From positions 2,232,001 through 2,296,000 of the forward strand of contig NZ_CP089848.1 of the NCBI RefSeq assembly GCF_021266465.1: 64,000 nt of DNA. Direction: 5' to 3'. The stretch's first letter is position 1. Each line of letters starts with the position of its first letter. The notes beneath the pieces are model-generated. The model ran no database searches. It saw nothing but the letters and a program-made list of their open reading frames with translations, and was not told the origin of the DNA. Below are positions 35,316-44,769 of this stretch, piece by piece. This DNA comes from Paralcaligenes sp. KSB-10 (GTDB taxonomy: Bacteria > Pseudomonadota > Gammaproteobacteria > Burkholderiales > Burkholderiaceae_B). The position numbers were made by a program, and so were the translations under genes.

Positions 35316-35978
35316 ATGGACACAAACGTAATCGCCGCAATGGCCCGCTGGCCCGATGTGCCCGACGTTTTCGGCTGGTTGTCGCTGTCGGAACGCGGGG
35401 CATGGCGCCTGCACCCCAGAGGCGACGCACTGCAGGACGCCACCGACGCGGGAGAAGCCATTTCCAGCCCCCAGATCCTGCAATTCATCGGGCGCAATTA
35501 TGCCGGCGACGAACAAGGGCGCTGGTTTTTCCAGAATGGCCCCCAGCGCGTATTTGTGCGCCTGGATGCGGCGCCCTATATTTTGCAAACCCTGGGCGCG
35601 CCGCCTGCCCTGCAGACGCACAACGGGCTGAGCCTGGCCGCCATTCGCGCCTGGTGGCTGGATGACTCGGGCCGACTGTATGCGCAAACCGAATACGGTC
35701 CCGGACTGGTGGCGGGACGCGACCTGTCGACGGTACTCGATGCCCTGCGCACCGCCGACAATCGGCCTCTGGCGGAAATGCTGGAGCAAGGCAACAGAGC
35801 GCAAACCATCACCGTCCAGCCATGGCCCCTGCCTGCGGCAGAAGCCAAAATCGCCGCCATTTCAGCCGATTGCGGCGTTGCCGGCGAATATCCCATCGCC
35901 CTGAATTTCTGTGCCGCCCAGGACATCCCCGGGCAATTAGGGTTTCAGCGCTACCCGGCCCCGGCCCAGATTCGGTAG
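35316..35978 (+). CDS. Conserved protein of unknown function preceding the Nudix gene
   Basis: A 220-residue soluble protein, not recognised beyond resembling conserved hypothetical proteins that precede Nudix genes in the Alcaligenaceae. It is acidic, rich in Ala and Trp, with no signal peptide or membrane segment. The start at 35316 is tentative; upstream codons are open to 35196. It is nine bases from the Nudix gene, so probably co-transcribed. Confidence 0.7.
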   Translation: MDTNVIAAMARWPDVPDVFGWLSLSERGAWRLHPRGDALQDATDAGEAISSPQILQFIGRNYAGDEQGRWFFQNGPQRVFVRLDAAPYILQTLGAPPALQTHNGLSLAAIRAWWLDDSGRLYAQTEYGPGLVAGRDLSTVLDALRTADNRPLAEMLEQGNRAQTITVQPWPLPAAEAKIAAISADCGVAGEYPIALNFCAAQDIPGQLGFQRYPAPAQIR

Positions 35979-35987
35979 AATCTTGGC

Positions 35988-36584
35988 ATGACAGCGCACG
36001 CACCTTCTTTTTATTTCCCCGCCCCCCGGACGCAAAAATTTTGCAGCCAGTGCGGCGCCCCCCTCACACACATGACTCCCCCCGACGACAACCGTCAGCG
36101 CGATGTTTGCGAAAACTGCGGAGCGGTGCATTACCAGAATCCGCGCAACGTCGTCGGCGTGCTGCCGATCTGGGAAGACAAAATCCTGCTGTGCCGCCGC
36201 GCCATCGAACCCCGTTATAACAAATGGACTCTACCCGCCGGCTTTATGGAACTGGGCGAAACCACGGCGCAGGGCGCAGTACGCGAAACCGACGAGGAAG
36301 CCGGCGTCCAGATCGAACTGGGGCCGCTTTATACGGTCATTGATGTCCCTCATGCCGAACAGGTTCACTTTTTTTATCTGGCCAGGGTGCTCAACCCCAA
36401 TCTCGATCCCGGCCCGGAAACCCTCGAGGCCAGGTTTTTCGCCACGCACGAAATCCCCTGGGATGAGCTGTCGTTCCGCACCGTCATTACAACCCTGAAG
36501 CATTATCTGGACGACAGGGAAAAAGGAACCTTTCCCATTCATCACTACGATATTCCTCTCCCCGACAGCCCTCTGTACAAATAG
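35988..36584 (+). CDS. Nudix hydrolase with zinc ribbon (NudC-like/ADP-ribose type)
   Basis: A four-Cys zinc ribbon (CSQCG ... CENCG) is followed by the Nudix box [20 protein letters not shown], which fits the consensus GX5EX7REUXEEXGU. At 198 residues it is shorter than NudC and more like the NUDIX proteins with an N-terminal ribbon that act on nucleoside diphosphate derivatives. The substrate is unknown. Confidence 0.9.
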   Translation: MTAHAPSFYFPAPRTQKFCSQCGAPLTHMTPPDDNRQRDVCENCGAVHYQNPRNVVGVLPIWEDKILLCRRAIEPRYNKWTLPAGFMELGETTAQGAVRETDEEAGVQIELGPLYTVIDVPHAEQVHFFYLARVLNPNLDPGPETLEARFFATHEIPWDELSFRTVITTLKHYLDDREKGTFPIHHYDIPLPDSPLYK

Positions 36585-36598
36585 GCCGAGGCCGAATC

Positions 36599-37336
36599 GT
36601 GCAAGCTCCGGTCTGGCTTGACAGTTCCACGCCATTGCCCCATCCCAGCCTGGCGCTCCCCGACGGACTCCTGGCGGTTGGCGGCGATCTGTCGATCGCG
36701 CGCCTGACCGAAGCCTATTCAAAGGGAATATTTCCCTGGTTCAACGAAGGCGACCCGGTTCTCTGGTGGAGCCTCGACCCGCGCATGGTGCTGCCTTGTG
36801 CGGAGTTTTCCCCGTCGCACTCGCTGCGCAAGAAATTGCGTCAGCTGGGCCGTGCCGAAACGACATCGCACGCCTCGGTTCAGATCCGTGTGGATACCGC
36901 CTTCGCCGATGTCATGGCGGCATGCGCGGCCCCCCGGTCGACACAAGCCGGCACCTGGATCTCGCCTGACATCCAGGCCGCATATTTCGACTGGCATCAG
37001 GCGGGGCAGGTCCACAGCGTCGAAACATGGATGGATGGCCAACTGGTCGGCGGCCTGTACGGGGTAAGCCTGGGCGGTATCTTTTGCGGAGAATCGATGT
37101 TCAGCCTGATCAGCGATGCATCCAAACTGGCCCTGGCTTATCTCGTGAGATTCCTGATTCGCAACAATGTACGACGCATCGATTGCCAGCAGCAGACGAG
37201 GCATCTGGCCAGCCTGGGCGCCCGGCCGATCAAACGCGCCGATTTTCTGCTCGACCTCGAACAGGCCATGCGCTTACCGTCTCCGCCCTGGACACCGGGC
37301 CGCCTTCTTCAATCGGGAGAACTTGCTCCGCGATAG
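36599..37336 (+). CDS. aat: Leucyl/phenylalanyl-tRNA-protein transferase
   Basis: Aat transfers Leu or Phe from tRNA to N-terminal Lys/Arg of proteins, marking them for ClpS/ClpAP (N-degron pathway). The sequence has the hallmark [20 protein letters not shown] and, in the core, [19 protein letters not shown]. Start is GTG at 36599, 12 bases after the Nudix stop. It is paired with bpt, the other N-degron transferase, just downstream. Confidence 0.95.
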   Translation: MQAPVWLDSSTPLPHPSLALPDGLLAVGGDLSIARLTEAYSKGIFPWFNEGDPVLWWSLDPRMVLPCAEFSPSHSLRKKLRQLGRAETTSHASVQIRVDTAFADVMAACAAPRSTQAGTWISPDIQAAYFDWHQAGQVHSVETWMDGQLVGGLYGVSLGGIFCGESMFSLISDASKLALAYLVRFLIRNNVRRIDCQQQTRHLASLGARPIKRADFLLDLEQAMRLPSPPWTPGRLLQSGELAPR

Positions 37337-37380
37337 GCAAAAACGCATAATGGCCTTGCGACATACTGCAGAGCCCCGTC

Positions 37381-38109
37381 ATGAGCCATCCAACCGAACT
37401 ATCGTTTAAAACCCTGCAGTTTTATGCGACTGCGCCCTACCCCTGCAGCTATCTGCCGGACCGCGAAGCCCGTTCACAGGTTGCGGCGCCCTCGCATCTG
37501 ATCGATAGCGCCACCTATTCTCGCCTGGTCGAACAAGGCTTCCGGCGCAGCGGCCTGTTTACTTACCGCCCCCATTGCGATGCATGCCGCGCCTGTATTT
37601 CAATACGCGTCGATACTCGACAATTCCAGCCCAACCGTACGCAGCGCAAGGTATGGAACCGCCACCGGAATCTGCAAAGCCGTATCCTGCCCTTGCACTG
37701 GGAGGCCGAACATTTCGACCTGTACCAACGCTATCAGGCGGGCCGTCATCCCGGCGCCGGGATGGACGAAGACAGCCAGGCCCAATACACGCAATTCCTG
37801 CTGACCAGCCGGGTCGATTCCAGGCTGGTCGAATTCCGAGCGCCGACGGGGCAGTTGCTGATGGTGTCAATGATCGACATTCTCGCAAGCGGCCTGTCCT
37901 CGGTGTATACGTTTTTCGACCCGGACGCGGCAGGCAGCCTGGGCACTTACGGCGTGCTCTGGCAGATCGAACAATGCAAAAGCATGGATCTGCCCTGGCT
38001 GTACCTGGGATACTGGATCGGTCAAAGCCGCAAAATGGCGTATAAATCGCAGTTCAAGCCTTATCAAATCCTGCAGCACGCAGTGTGGGCCGAACCGGCC
38101 GAACTGTAA
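37381..38109 (+). CDS. bpt: Aspartate/glutamate leucyltransferase (Bpt)
   Basis: Bpt adds Leu to N-terminal Asp/Glu. The protein has the ATE1-like features [14 protein letters not shown] near the N-terminus, the [20 protein letters not shown] cysteine cluster and [18 protein letters not shown] toward the end. At 242 residues it has normal family length. In related genomes aat, bpt and pyrD are consecutive; here an MFS/AraC pair separates bpt from pyrD. Confidence 0.94.
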   Translation: MSHPTELSFKTLQFYATAPYPCSYLPDREARSQVAAPSHLIDSATYSRLVEQGFRRSGLFTYRPHCDACRACISIRVDTRQFQPNRTQRKVWNRHRNLQSRILPLHWEAEHFDLYQRYQAGRHPGAGMDEDSQAQYTQFLLTSRVDSRLVEFRAPTGQLLMVSMIDILASGLSSVYTFFDPDAAGSLGTYGVLWQIEQCKSMDLPWLYLGYWIGQSRKMAYKSQFKPYQILQHAVWAEPAEL

Positions 38110-38174
38110 GAACCGCTGATTGAACGGCATGCCTGCTTCCCATGCATCCACAATCCGGCCGACCGAGAACCCGC

Positions 38175-39395
38175 TTACACACCGGCGGATCGCACGCGCT
38201 GGCGCTTTGCGGTCCAGGCCCACCAGAAAGTCATCAATGCGGCGGTTGCCAGCAAGGGCATGGTAACCACGTTCAATCCTTGCCATCCGTAAAATTCCAG
38301 CAATGGACCGGCACTCAGTGTGGCAATGGCCGTTACCCCATAACGAATCAGCTCTGCGATGCCCTGCACTTTGGCGCGTTCTCGAGGCCGATAAGATTCG
38401 GCCAATAAGGCAGTGCCGCCCACAAACATGAAGTTCCAGCCTACGCCCAAACACAACAGTGCAACATAAAACGCAATCAAATGAGTGGACGAAATCGCCA
38501 CGATTCCGCATGCAGCGCTCAAGAGCATGCCGGCATACAACACACGAGCCAAGCCGAATCGCTTGATCAGCTTGCCGGCAAAAAGCGACGGGCCGTACAT
38601 ACCGATTAAATGCCACTGGATAATATTGGCGCCTTGATCTATGGAATGATGACTGGCCACTGCGGCCAGCGGTGCCGCCGTCATGGCCAGCATCATGACG
38701 GCACTGCCAATAACATTGCTTGCAACGGCCGCCATGAAAATCGGCGTACGCATCACCACGCCCAAGGGGCGAACCGGCTCGTCGCTTTGAACGGAAGGTG
38801 CCGCTTGCGGCTCGATATCCCGATAGCCCGCAAAAACAATCAGGCTGGAAAGCAGCGCAAAAACAAAGACGGCAAGATAAGAGCCGGCAAACAGCACGGG
38901 CAGGATGTCTTTGCTCCATGCCGCAACCAGCGGCCCCACTATTGCGGCAATGACACCACCTGCCAGAACCGTTGAAATGACTTTGGCCTTGTATTCCGAG
39001 GAAACTGAATCGGCGGCGGCCAGACGGTAGTATTGGGCAAATGCCTGAAACACGCCAACGGCCGAAGTGCCGACGCAAAACAGGGCGAAACTGCCATGCA
39101 GCACTGCCCACACCGAAATCAAACCGCCCAGCGCGCCGACGGATGAACCGAGCGCAAACCCCTTGCGGCGCCCTATCTTCTGCATCAGAAATGAGGCCAC
39201 CAGAGTCACCGCGGCGCCCGATACCGTGATCATGGCAAAAGGCAGCGTTGCCAGGGATTTATCGGAAGCAAGCTGATACCCGGTTAATCCGGTGAGCGTC
39301 AGGTCAATCGAGACTGCCGCGGTATACAGCGCCTGCGCGATCGCCAAAATGCGGGCATTGCGCCGCCCCACGGCACCATCGGCCTTTTCATTCAT
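38175..39395 (-). CDS. MFS transporter (12-TM)
   Basis: This 406-residue MFS protein has a helix 2-3 loop FLMQKIGRRKGFALGSSVGA and twelve predicted hydrophobic segments. The family includes efflux and uptake carriers; no substrate can be assigned. It is divergent from the GlxA-type AraC regulator, which probably controls it. The pair sits between bpt and pyrD and interrupts the usual order. Confidence 0.85.
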   Translation of the reverse strand: MNEKADGAVGRRNARILAIAQALYTAAVSIDLTLTGLTGYQLASDKSLATLPFAMITVSGAAVTLVASFLMQKIGRRKGFALGSSVGALGGLISVWAVLHGSFALFCVGTSAVGVFQAFAQYYRLAAADSVSSEYKAKVISTVLAGGVIAAIVGPLVAAWSKDILPVLFAGSYLAVFVFALLSSLIVFAGYRDIEPQAAPSVQSDEPVRPLGVVMRTPIFMAAVASNVIGSAVMMLAMTAAPLAAVASHHSIDQGANIIQWHLIGMYGPSLFAGKLIKRFGLARVLYAGMLLSAACGIVAISSTHLIAFYVALLCLGVGWNFMFVGGTALLAESYRPRERAKVQGIAELIRYGVTAIATLSAGPLLEFYGWQGLNVVTMPLLATAALMTFWWAWTAKRQRVRSAGV

Positions 39396-39552
39396 GGTTT
39401 TCCTGCCGCTCGGGCGGCCTGCCTGTTTTTGGAGGAGTGAACACTTTCACGGATCAGGCCGAATGCCGGCTGCCGTTCAAATGGCTTGATGACTGAAGTG
39501 TGCCATGCGAAGATATGTCTTTAACGACATATAACCCTTATTCCAAGCCATC

Positions 39553-40527
39553 ATGCGCACGATCGGTTTTCTGGTGTTTCCATCCTTCAATCTTCTTGAC
39601 CTGTCGGGGCCATTGGCCGCGTTCGATGCGCCGAACAGGCTCTTGAGCCCACGCCCTTACGACATCAGCGTTGTTTCCGAAACCGGAGGGTGTGTGACGA
39701 GTTCTTCGGGCGTCCAGGTCATGACTCGCAAAATCGATGATGCGGCATTCGATACGGCGATCATCTGCGGCGGTGGCGGTACATTCGGCACATTCGATTG
39801 TTCTGCGCTGTATGCCTTTGCGCAACACGCCGGCGGGAATTCCCGCCGGGTGGCCAGCGTGTGCACGGGCGCTTTCATTCTGGCCGGCGCCGGCCTGCTC
39901 GACGGTAGGCGAGCCACCACGCACTGGCGCAAGGCGTCGGACTTGCAGCGAAATTATCCGCGGGTGCGGGTCGACGCCGATCGCATTTTCATCAAGGATG
40001 GCCCCATATGGACGTCGGCGGGCATCACAGCGGGGATTGATCTGGCACTGGCCCTGATCGAGGAAGACCTTGGCGCCGACGATGCGCGTGCCGTGGCGCG
40101 CGAACTGGTCGTCTATTATCGACGGCACGGCGGCCAATCGCAATTTTCCACGCTACTTGAACTGAGCCCCGATTCAGAGCGTATTGCCCGCGCACTGCGT
40201 TTTGCCCGGGAGCATATGCACGAGAATATCTCGATCGATCACCTGGCGGAAATCGCGTGTTTCAGCCGCAGGCAGTTTGACCGCGCATTCATGAACGAAA
40301 CCGGGCAATCTCCGGCAAAAGCCATTGAAAGGCTGCGAGCCGATGCGGCGCGTGCCCGGGTGGAAATGGGGTCGGAACCTATCGAAGCCATCGCGCGGTC
40401 CGTCGGATTTTCAGATCCGGAAAGAATGCGCCGCGCGTTCATTCGCGTATTCGGCCAACCTCCCCAGGCTCTGCGGCGCACCGGCAGGACAGACTCCACG
40501 CGCAGTTGGTCGCGCGCAGCACAATAG
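39553..40527 (+). CDS. GlxA family transcriptional regulator (DJ-1/PfpI + AraC HTH)
   Basis: Residues 1-165 form a DJ-1/PfpI-like amidase fold (VASVCTGAFILAGAGLLDGR, with the nucleophile-position Cys), and the C-terminal third is an AraC HTH (SIDHLAEIACFSRRQFDRAF; EAIARSVGFSDPERMRRAF). GlxA-type proteins such as CdhR and GbdR respond to small nitrogen compounds. It is divergent from the MFS gene over about 157 bases. Confidence 0.88.
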   Translation: MRTIGFLVFPSFNLLDLSGPLAAFDAPNRLLSPRPYDISVVSETGGCVTSSSGVQVMTRKIDDAAFDTAIICGGGGTFGTFDCSALYAFAQHAGGNSRRVASVCTGAFILAGAGLLDGRRATTHWRKASDLQRNYPRVRVDADRIFIKDGPIWTSAGITAGIDLALALIEEDLGADDARAVARELVVYYRRHGGQSQFSTLLELSPDSERIARALRFAREHMHENISIDHLAEIACFSRRQFDRAFMNETGQSPAKAIERLRADAARARVEMGSEPIEAIARSVGFSDPERMRRAFIRVFGQPPQALRRTGRTDSTRSWSRAAQ

Positions 40528-40624
40528 ATCAGCCGGCAAGCCATGCCTGGGTTACCCGCGGATGATATTATGAGCGGTCCCCTCTGCCCTGCCCAAGACG
40601 GCATCACAACCGCTTAACATCGCC

Positions 40625-41662
40625 ATGTCATTTCTATTCAATTCGTATTCGATGGCTCGCCCGGCCCTGTTTTCCCTGGATGCCGAAACCGCCCACGAAG
40701 TTACGCTGGCATCCTTGCAAAAGGCCTACGACTGTCGCCTTACCCGTGGCTTGCTGAGCGATCAGCCGCGCCTGCCGCGCTCTCTCATGGGATTGACTCT
40801 GCGCAACCCGGTCGGCCTGGCGGCCGGCCTGGACAAAAATGGTGCTCACATTGACGCGCTTGGAAACCTGGGCTTTGGCTTTGTTGAAGTCGGAACCGTT
40901 ACTCCGAAGGCGCAGCCGGGCAATCCCAAGCCGCGCATGTATCGGCTGCCGCGGGCCCAGGCCCTGATCAACCGCCTGGGCTTCAACAATCTAGGCCTGG
41001 CAACGTTTATCGATAATGTGCAAAAAAGCCAATGGCGCAAACAGGGCGGAATTTTAGGACTGAACATAGGCAAGAACGCCAATACGCCCATCGAACGGGC
41101 CGTGGACGATTATCTGCTGGGGCTTGAAGGGGTCTACCCCCATGCCGACTACATTACCGTCAATATTTCCTCGCCCAATACCCAGAACCTGCGCAGCCTG
41201 CAGGGCCAGGACGAACTGGCCGGACTGCTGCAGGCCCTACGGGAAAAACGCAAGGCCCTTGCCGACCGGCACGGCCGGCAAGTCCCGCTGGTGGTGAAAA
41301 TCGCCCCCGACCTGACTACCGAACAAATCGACGTCATTGCCGACACGTTGCCGCGCTACGAAGTCGATGGCGTCATCGCCACCAATACCACGCTGTCGCG
41401 CGAAGCCGTGCAAGGCTTGCCGCATGCGGCCGAAACCGGGGGCCTGTCGGGACCGCCGGTGCACGCCCTGTCGCTGGCCGTCATAAGCCGACTCAGACAG
41501 CAGCTTGGCGCCTCGTTTGCGATTATCGGTGTTGGCGGCATTGTCTCAGGCAAGGAAGCGCAAGAAAAAATGGCGGCGGGAGCCAATGCGGTGCAGCTTT
41601 ATACCGGTCTGATCTACCGCGGCCCGGCGCTCATAGGCGAGTGCGTCCGTGCGCTGTCTTAG
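40625..41662 (+). CDS. pyrD: Dihydroorotate dehydrogenase (quinone), class 2
   Basis: PyrD oxidises dihydroorotate with FMN and passes electrons to quinone at the inner membrane in pyrimidine synthesis. The sequence shows [13 protein letters not shown], the substrate-site [15 protein letters not shown] with the catalytic Ser region, and [11 protein letters not shown]. The N-terminal helix is membrane-associated as in class 2. The stop TAG (41660-41662) coincides with the outer end of composite repeat copy 1. Confidence 0.96.
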   Translation: MSFLFNSYSMARPALFSLDAETAHEVTLASLQKAYDCRLTRGLLSDQPRLPRSLMGLTLRNPVGLAAGLDKNGAHIDALGNLGFGFVEVGTVTPKAQPGNPKPRMYRLPRAQALINRLGFNNLGLATFIDNVQKSQWRKQGGILGLNIGKNANTPIERAVDDYLLGLEGVYPHADYITVNISSPNTQNLRSLQGQDELAGLLQALREKRKALADRHGRQVPLVVKIAPDLTTEQIDVIADTLPRYEVDGVIATNTTLSREAVQGLPHAAETGGLSGPPVHALSLAVISRLRQQLGASFAIIGVGGIVSGKEAQEKMAAGANAVQLYTGLIYRGPALIGECVRALS

Positions 41663-42405
41663 CGCAGTGTTGGTTCCAGTGTTTACTGCGCTGAATGTGC
41701 TTCAGTGACTTTGTTTTGAGCCGTTTTTAGGCTTGGGGTGTGAATTTGGGCTGTGTATTGGTGTGTGGGCGGCGGTTAATTCTATAAAGACGCCGCAGGG
41801 TGGGCGGTGCTGTGCAGTCCGGCACGTCCAGCGGTCGAGGCGCTACGCGCCCCGACTGCCCGGGTCTGCCTCGTCCAGGCGGGCGTCGGGCCAACTCGCA
41901 GTGCCTCGCACGCGAGGCACTGCTCAGACAGGGCCCGCCGAAAGCCCCCGCCTTCCCTTCGTCAGCACCCGGCGCTGGACTACCGCCGGACTGCACAGCA
42001 CCGCCCACCCTGCGGCTTGCGTTGAGGAAATGCATAGAAAAAGACATTGGGGGCATGCGCCGAGAGAAACGTTGGGGTCATGCATCGAGGTATACATTGA
42101 TGCCGGCAAGTTCATTCCAGGCAAGCCCTAACGTGAGCCGTCTATTGGGGCTTGGGGTCAGGACCGGCGTAAGGCGTGCGCCGGATGCTACCGTAGGGAA
42201 GGCGGGGGCTTTCGGCGGGCCATGTTTGAGCGTAGCCGCGCCAGCGGCGTAGCGAGTTTGGCCCGACGCCCGCCTGGACGAGGTAGATCCGGATCAAGCA
42301 CGCCGTGCCGGTCCTGACCCCAAGCCCCGATAGACGGCGTCTTTATATACCAATACCCCATCCATCGAAGAGTCCCGTAAACAACTCAACCCAAAAATGC
42401 TCTAG
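41660..42405. repeat. Composite foldback repeat element, copy 1 (block B then block A)
   Basis: This 746-base non-coding element lies between pyrD and the phasin gene. The termini are imperfect inverted repeats (TGTTGGTTCCAGTGTTTAC near 41670; inverted equivalent near 42372-42400). Block B (41792-42016) has arms GCCGCAGGGTGGGCGGTGC inverted at its far end. Block A (42138-42337) has arms CCGTCTATTGGGGCTTGG, again inverted at the far end. Both enclose a core of the type CTCGTCCAGGCGGGCGTCGG, in opposite orientation to each other. Relative to copies 2 and 3 the whole element is reversed. Open frames inside it are by-products of high GC; no protein family is seen. Confidence 0.85.
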
Positions 42406-42435
42406 CGCCTTTGTGACGACCACGGCGACGGACCA

Positions 42436-42468
42436 TAAAAAAAACCCCAGAGGGAAAACCCTCTGGGG
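42436..42468 (-). terminator. Terminator of the phasin gene
   Basis: On the minus strand CCCCAGAGGG-TTTT-CCCTCTGGGG is followed by a run of eight T. It ends the phasin transcript and lies just outside repeat copy 1. Confidence 0.85.
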
Positions 42469-42553
42469 CCCAATACTCAAAATCTACGGTATTGAGTGTA
42501 TCGCAACAAACCGAGGCGGCGTTTCGCGCCGTCTCGACAAGCAATGCGGCCTA

Positions 42554-43132
42554 TCAGGCAGCGCTGCGGCGTGCGCGCGGAGCTGCTTTGGCAGCGTCGG
42601 CGGCATCCGAAGCTACCTTGAAGGTAGCGTTGGTTGCGGCAGCGATATTCGATTCAGCAGCTTCGGCAGCTTGTTTGGCTGCCTTGCTGACCGATTCGTA
42701 AGCACTGGTAGCGGTAGCCAGCGAAGACTTCAGCAAGGCCACTGCGCTTTCCGAACCCGTAGGCGCATTTTTCGAGAATTGCTCGATCGCTTCCGAAACT
42801 TGCAGTTGACCTTGAGCGATTTGCTCTTCAGTCAGCTTGGACAAATCGGTTTGCACGCCGGAAACGATGTCGTAAATGTGTTTGCTGTAAGCCAGGGCTT
42901 TTTCAGCGCCGGGTTGAACCAGGCTCGAAGTGAAGGCAAGCGCTTCTTGAGCATCTTTGACTTCGATGACTTGTTGCGATTTCTGCGCAACTTCTTCCAG
43001 AGTGGCTTTCAATACTTTCAGGTTCAGGTCTACAAGCTTTTCGAAACCGCCGAAAAACGTGCCTTGAACGGCAAGAAATTTATCCAGCGAAGCTTTTTGG
43101 CTGGCCAGAACTTGTTGGGGGATTGCGCTCAT
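42554..43132 (-). CDS. Phasin family protein (PHA granule-associated)
   Basis: A 192-residue, mostly helical, Ala-rich protein starting MSAIPQQVLASQKASLDKF, the typical beginning of phasins that coat polyhydroxyalkanoate granules. The C-terminus is an Ala/Lys-rich tail (DAADAAKAAPRARRSAA) like that of PhaP proteins. AAGGA lies upstream of the ATG at 43132. Two candidate PhaR-like sites lie in its upstream region. Confidence 0.88.
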   Translation of the reverse strand: MSAIPQQVLASQKASLDKFLAVQGTFFGGFEKLVDLNLKVLKATLEEVAQKSQQVIEVKDAQEALAFTSSLVQPGAEKALAYSKHIYDIVSGVQTDLSKLTEEQIAQGQLQVSEAIEQFSKNAPTGSESAVALLKSSLATATSAYESVSKAAKQAAEAAESNIAAATNATFKVASDAADAAKAAPRARRSAA

Positions 43133-43249
43133 GATATTTCCTTCATAAAGGACCAGACTTCTGCCGGCCGTAATAAATTGAACAGGGTTCAAACTTAAGT
43201 GTTCAGAAGAAGGCTAAGCAAATCACCTAACATGTGTGAAAACCTTCTA

Positions 43250-43264
43250 TGTTGCACTGCACAA
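43250..43264. promoter_or_regulatory. Candidate PhaR-type operator, site 1
   Basis: TGTTGCACTGCACAA, about 120 bases upstream of the phasin start. A related sequence lies inverted 56 bases away. Repressors of PHA genes (PhaR) bind TGC-rich imperfect palindromes near phasin promoters, so this is a reasonable but unproven site. Confidence 0.4.
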
Positions 43265-43305
43265 TTGAAATTCTACATGAATAAAATTGGCTGTCAAGAT
43301 TTTTT

Positions 43306-43320
43306 TGCTGCAACGCAACA
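43306..43320. promoter_or_regulatory. Candidate PhaR-type operator, site 2
   Basis: TGCTGCAACGCAACA, which on the other strand reads TGTTGCGTTGCAGCA and shares TGTTGC-RY-TGCA with site 1. The rest of the 43133-43563 intergenic region holds A/T-rich sequence and no gene. Confidence 0.4.
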
Positions 43321-43563
43321 AAACACCGGAATAATCAAAATCCCGCCGCGGATCGCCCATTGGATTAAGGCTTATACGGGAAAACCTGAGCGACAGGACT
43401 TCAATTTTCCCCTAGAATTCTGTCAGCTTGATGACAGCTTCCTTAAAGCTAGTTGACAGTTTCAGCGCACCAAGCCGAACGATTCGTTCTCAAACACAGT
43501 CGCCGTTTTCTGCAACAAGCCACTGTTTCTCTATTTCAACTCGTTCAATATCCCGGAGTACGA

Positions 43564-44544
43564 ATGAAGCGTTACACCAAAACGATTACCGCCCTGCTGC
43601 TTGCCGGCTCCTTGTTCGGAACAGCTTCCGCATCGGCTGCCGAATACCCCGACCATGTCATCAATATGGTCGTTCCATTCTCGGCCGGCGGCCCTACCGA
43701 CAACGTAGCCCGCTCCCTGGCGGAGGCCATGCGCCCCAGCCTTGGACAAACCGTGGTCGTCGAGAACAAAGGCGGCGCGGGCGGCACGATCGGCACCAGC
43801 CAGGTCGCACGAGCGCGTCCCGATGGCTACAACATACTGCTTATGCACATCGGCTTTTCAACCGCTCCCTCCCTCTACAAAAACCCGGGCTACAGCGCCA
43901 GCGACAGCTTCGAGCCCATAGGGCTGGTGGTCGACGTACCCATGACCATCATCGCGCGTGCCGATTTCCCGGCCAGCAACATGAAAGAGCTCGTGGCTTA
44001 CGTCAAGGCCAACAAAGACAAGGTTTCACTGGCCAACGCAGGCATAGGAGCCGCCAGCCACTTGTGCGGCACGATGCTCACCAAGGCGCTGGGCGTCGAT
44101 CTGCTCACCATCCCCTATAAGGGCACCGCCCCGGCCATGAACGATCTGCTGGGCAAACAGGTCGATTTGCTGTGCGATCAAACCACCAACACCACGCAGC
44201 AGATCACAGCCGGCAAGGTCAAGGCCTACGCCGTCACCAGCAAGCAGCGCGTCGCCACATTGCCAAATATCCCTACCATGCAGGAATCCGGCTATCCCGG
44301 CTTCGAGGTCGGCATCTGGCACGGTATGTGGGCACCCAAAGGCACGCCCAAAGCGGTGACCGACAAACTTGTGGCCGCGCTGCAAGCCGGCCTGGCCAAC
44401 GCCGATTTCCAAAAACGCATGGCAAGCCTGGGTGCCACCGTCCTGACCGCCGAAGCCAATCCCGAAGCGCTCAACAAAAAAGTGGCTCAACAAGTGCCAC
44501 AGTGGGCCGAGCTCTTCAAACAGGCTGGCCTCCAGCCCCAATAA
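43564..44544 (+). CDS. Bug family periplasmic solute receptor
   Basis: The signal peptide (TITALLLAGSLFGTASASA) is followed by YPDHVINMVVPFSAGGPTD and VVENKGGAGGTIGTSQVARA, the family hallmarks. Two Cys residues (near HLCGT and DLLCDQT) may form a disulfide. GGAG precedes the ATG at 43564. A strong terminator follows, so it is monocistronic. No TctAB membrane genes are nearby; the IclR gene downstream could be its regulator. Confidence 0.9.
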   Translation: MKRYTKTITALLLAGSLFGTASASAAEYPDHVINMVVPFSAGGPTDNVARSLAEAMRPSLGQTVVVENKGGAGGTIGTSQVARARPDGYNILLMHIGFSTAPSLYKNPGYSASDSFEPIGLVVDVPMTIIARADFPASNMKELVAYVKANKDKVSLANAGIGAASHLCGTMLTKALGVDLLTIPYKGTAPAMNDLLGKQVDLLCDQTTNTTQQITAGKVKAYAVTSKQRVATLPNIPTMQESGYPGFEVGIWHGMWAPKGTPKAVTDKLVAALQAGLANADFQKRMASLGATVLTAEANPEALNKKVAQQVPQWAELFKQAGLQPQ

Positions 44545-44576
44545 CCGGGTCCACGATCAACCCAGGATGCCCACAA

Positions 44577-44602
44577 CGGGCGGGCCTAGTGCCCGCCCTT
44601 TT
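44577..44602 (+). terminator. Terminator after the Bug receptor gene
   Basis: GGGCGGGC-CTAGT-GCCCGCCC is followed by TTTT, 33 bases after the receptor stop. Confidence 0.8.
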
Positions 44603-44709
44603 GACGTGACGGGCATGGGTGAGCACAGGCCCACCCATGCTACGGGAAATACAGCTGCCAGGGGTAGCCCCTGGCCTTACAACGAATTTTTGCCGCTGCG
44701 AAAAAAAGC

Positions 44710-44739
44710 TTGCATACCGACAGGGTTTTTTCATATTAT
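44710..44739 (+). promoter_or_regulatory. Probable sigma70 promoter of the IclR gene
   Basis: TTGCAT (44710-44715) and TATTAT (44734-44739) are separated by 18 bases. The start codon at 44770 lies about 25 bases beyond the expected transcription start. Confidence 0.45.
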
Positions 44740-44769
44740 GGGATTGTTGCGCCGCATCAACCTAAAATC

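Noticed and set aside
41733-42337. Several long open frames on both strands inside repeat copy 1, and likewise in copies 2 and 3
   Set aside because: They follow from the G/C-rich inverted repeats. Frames are not kept between copies and the peptides match no family.
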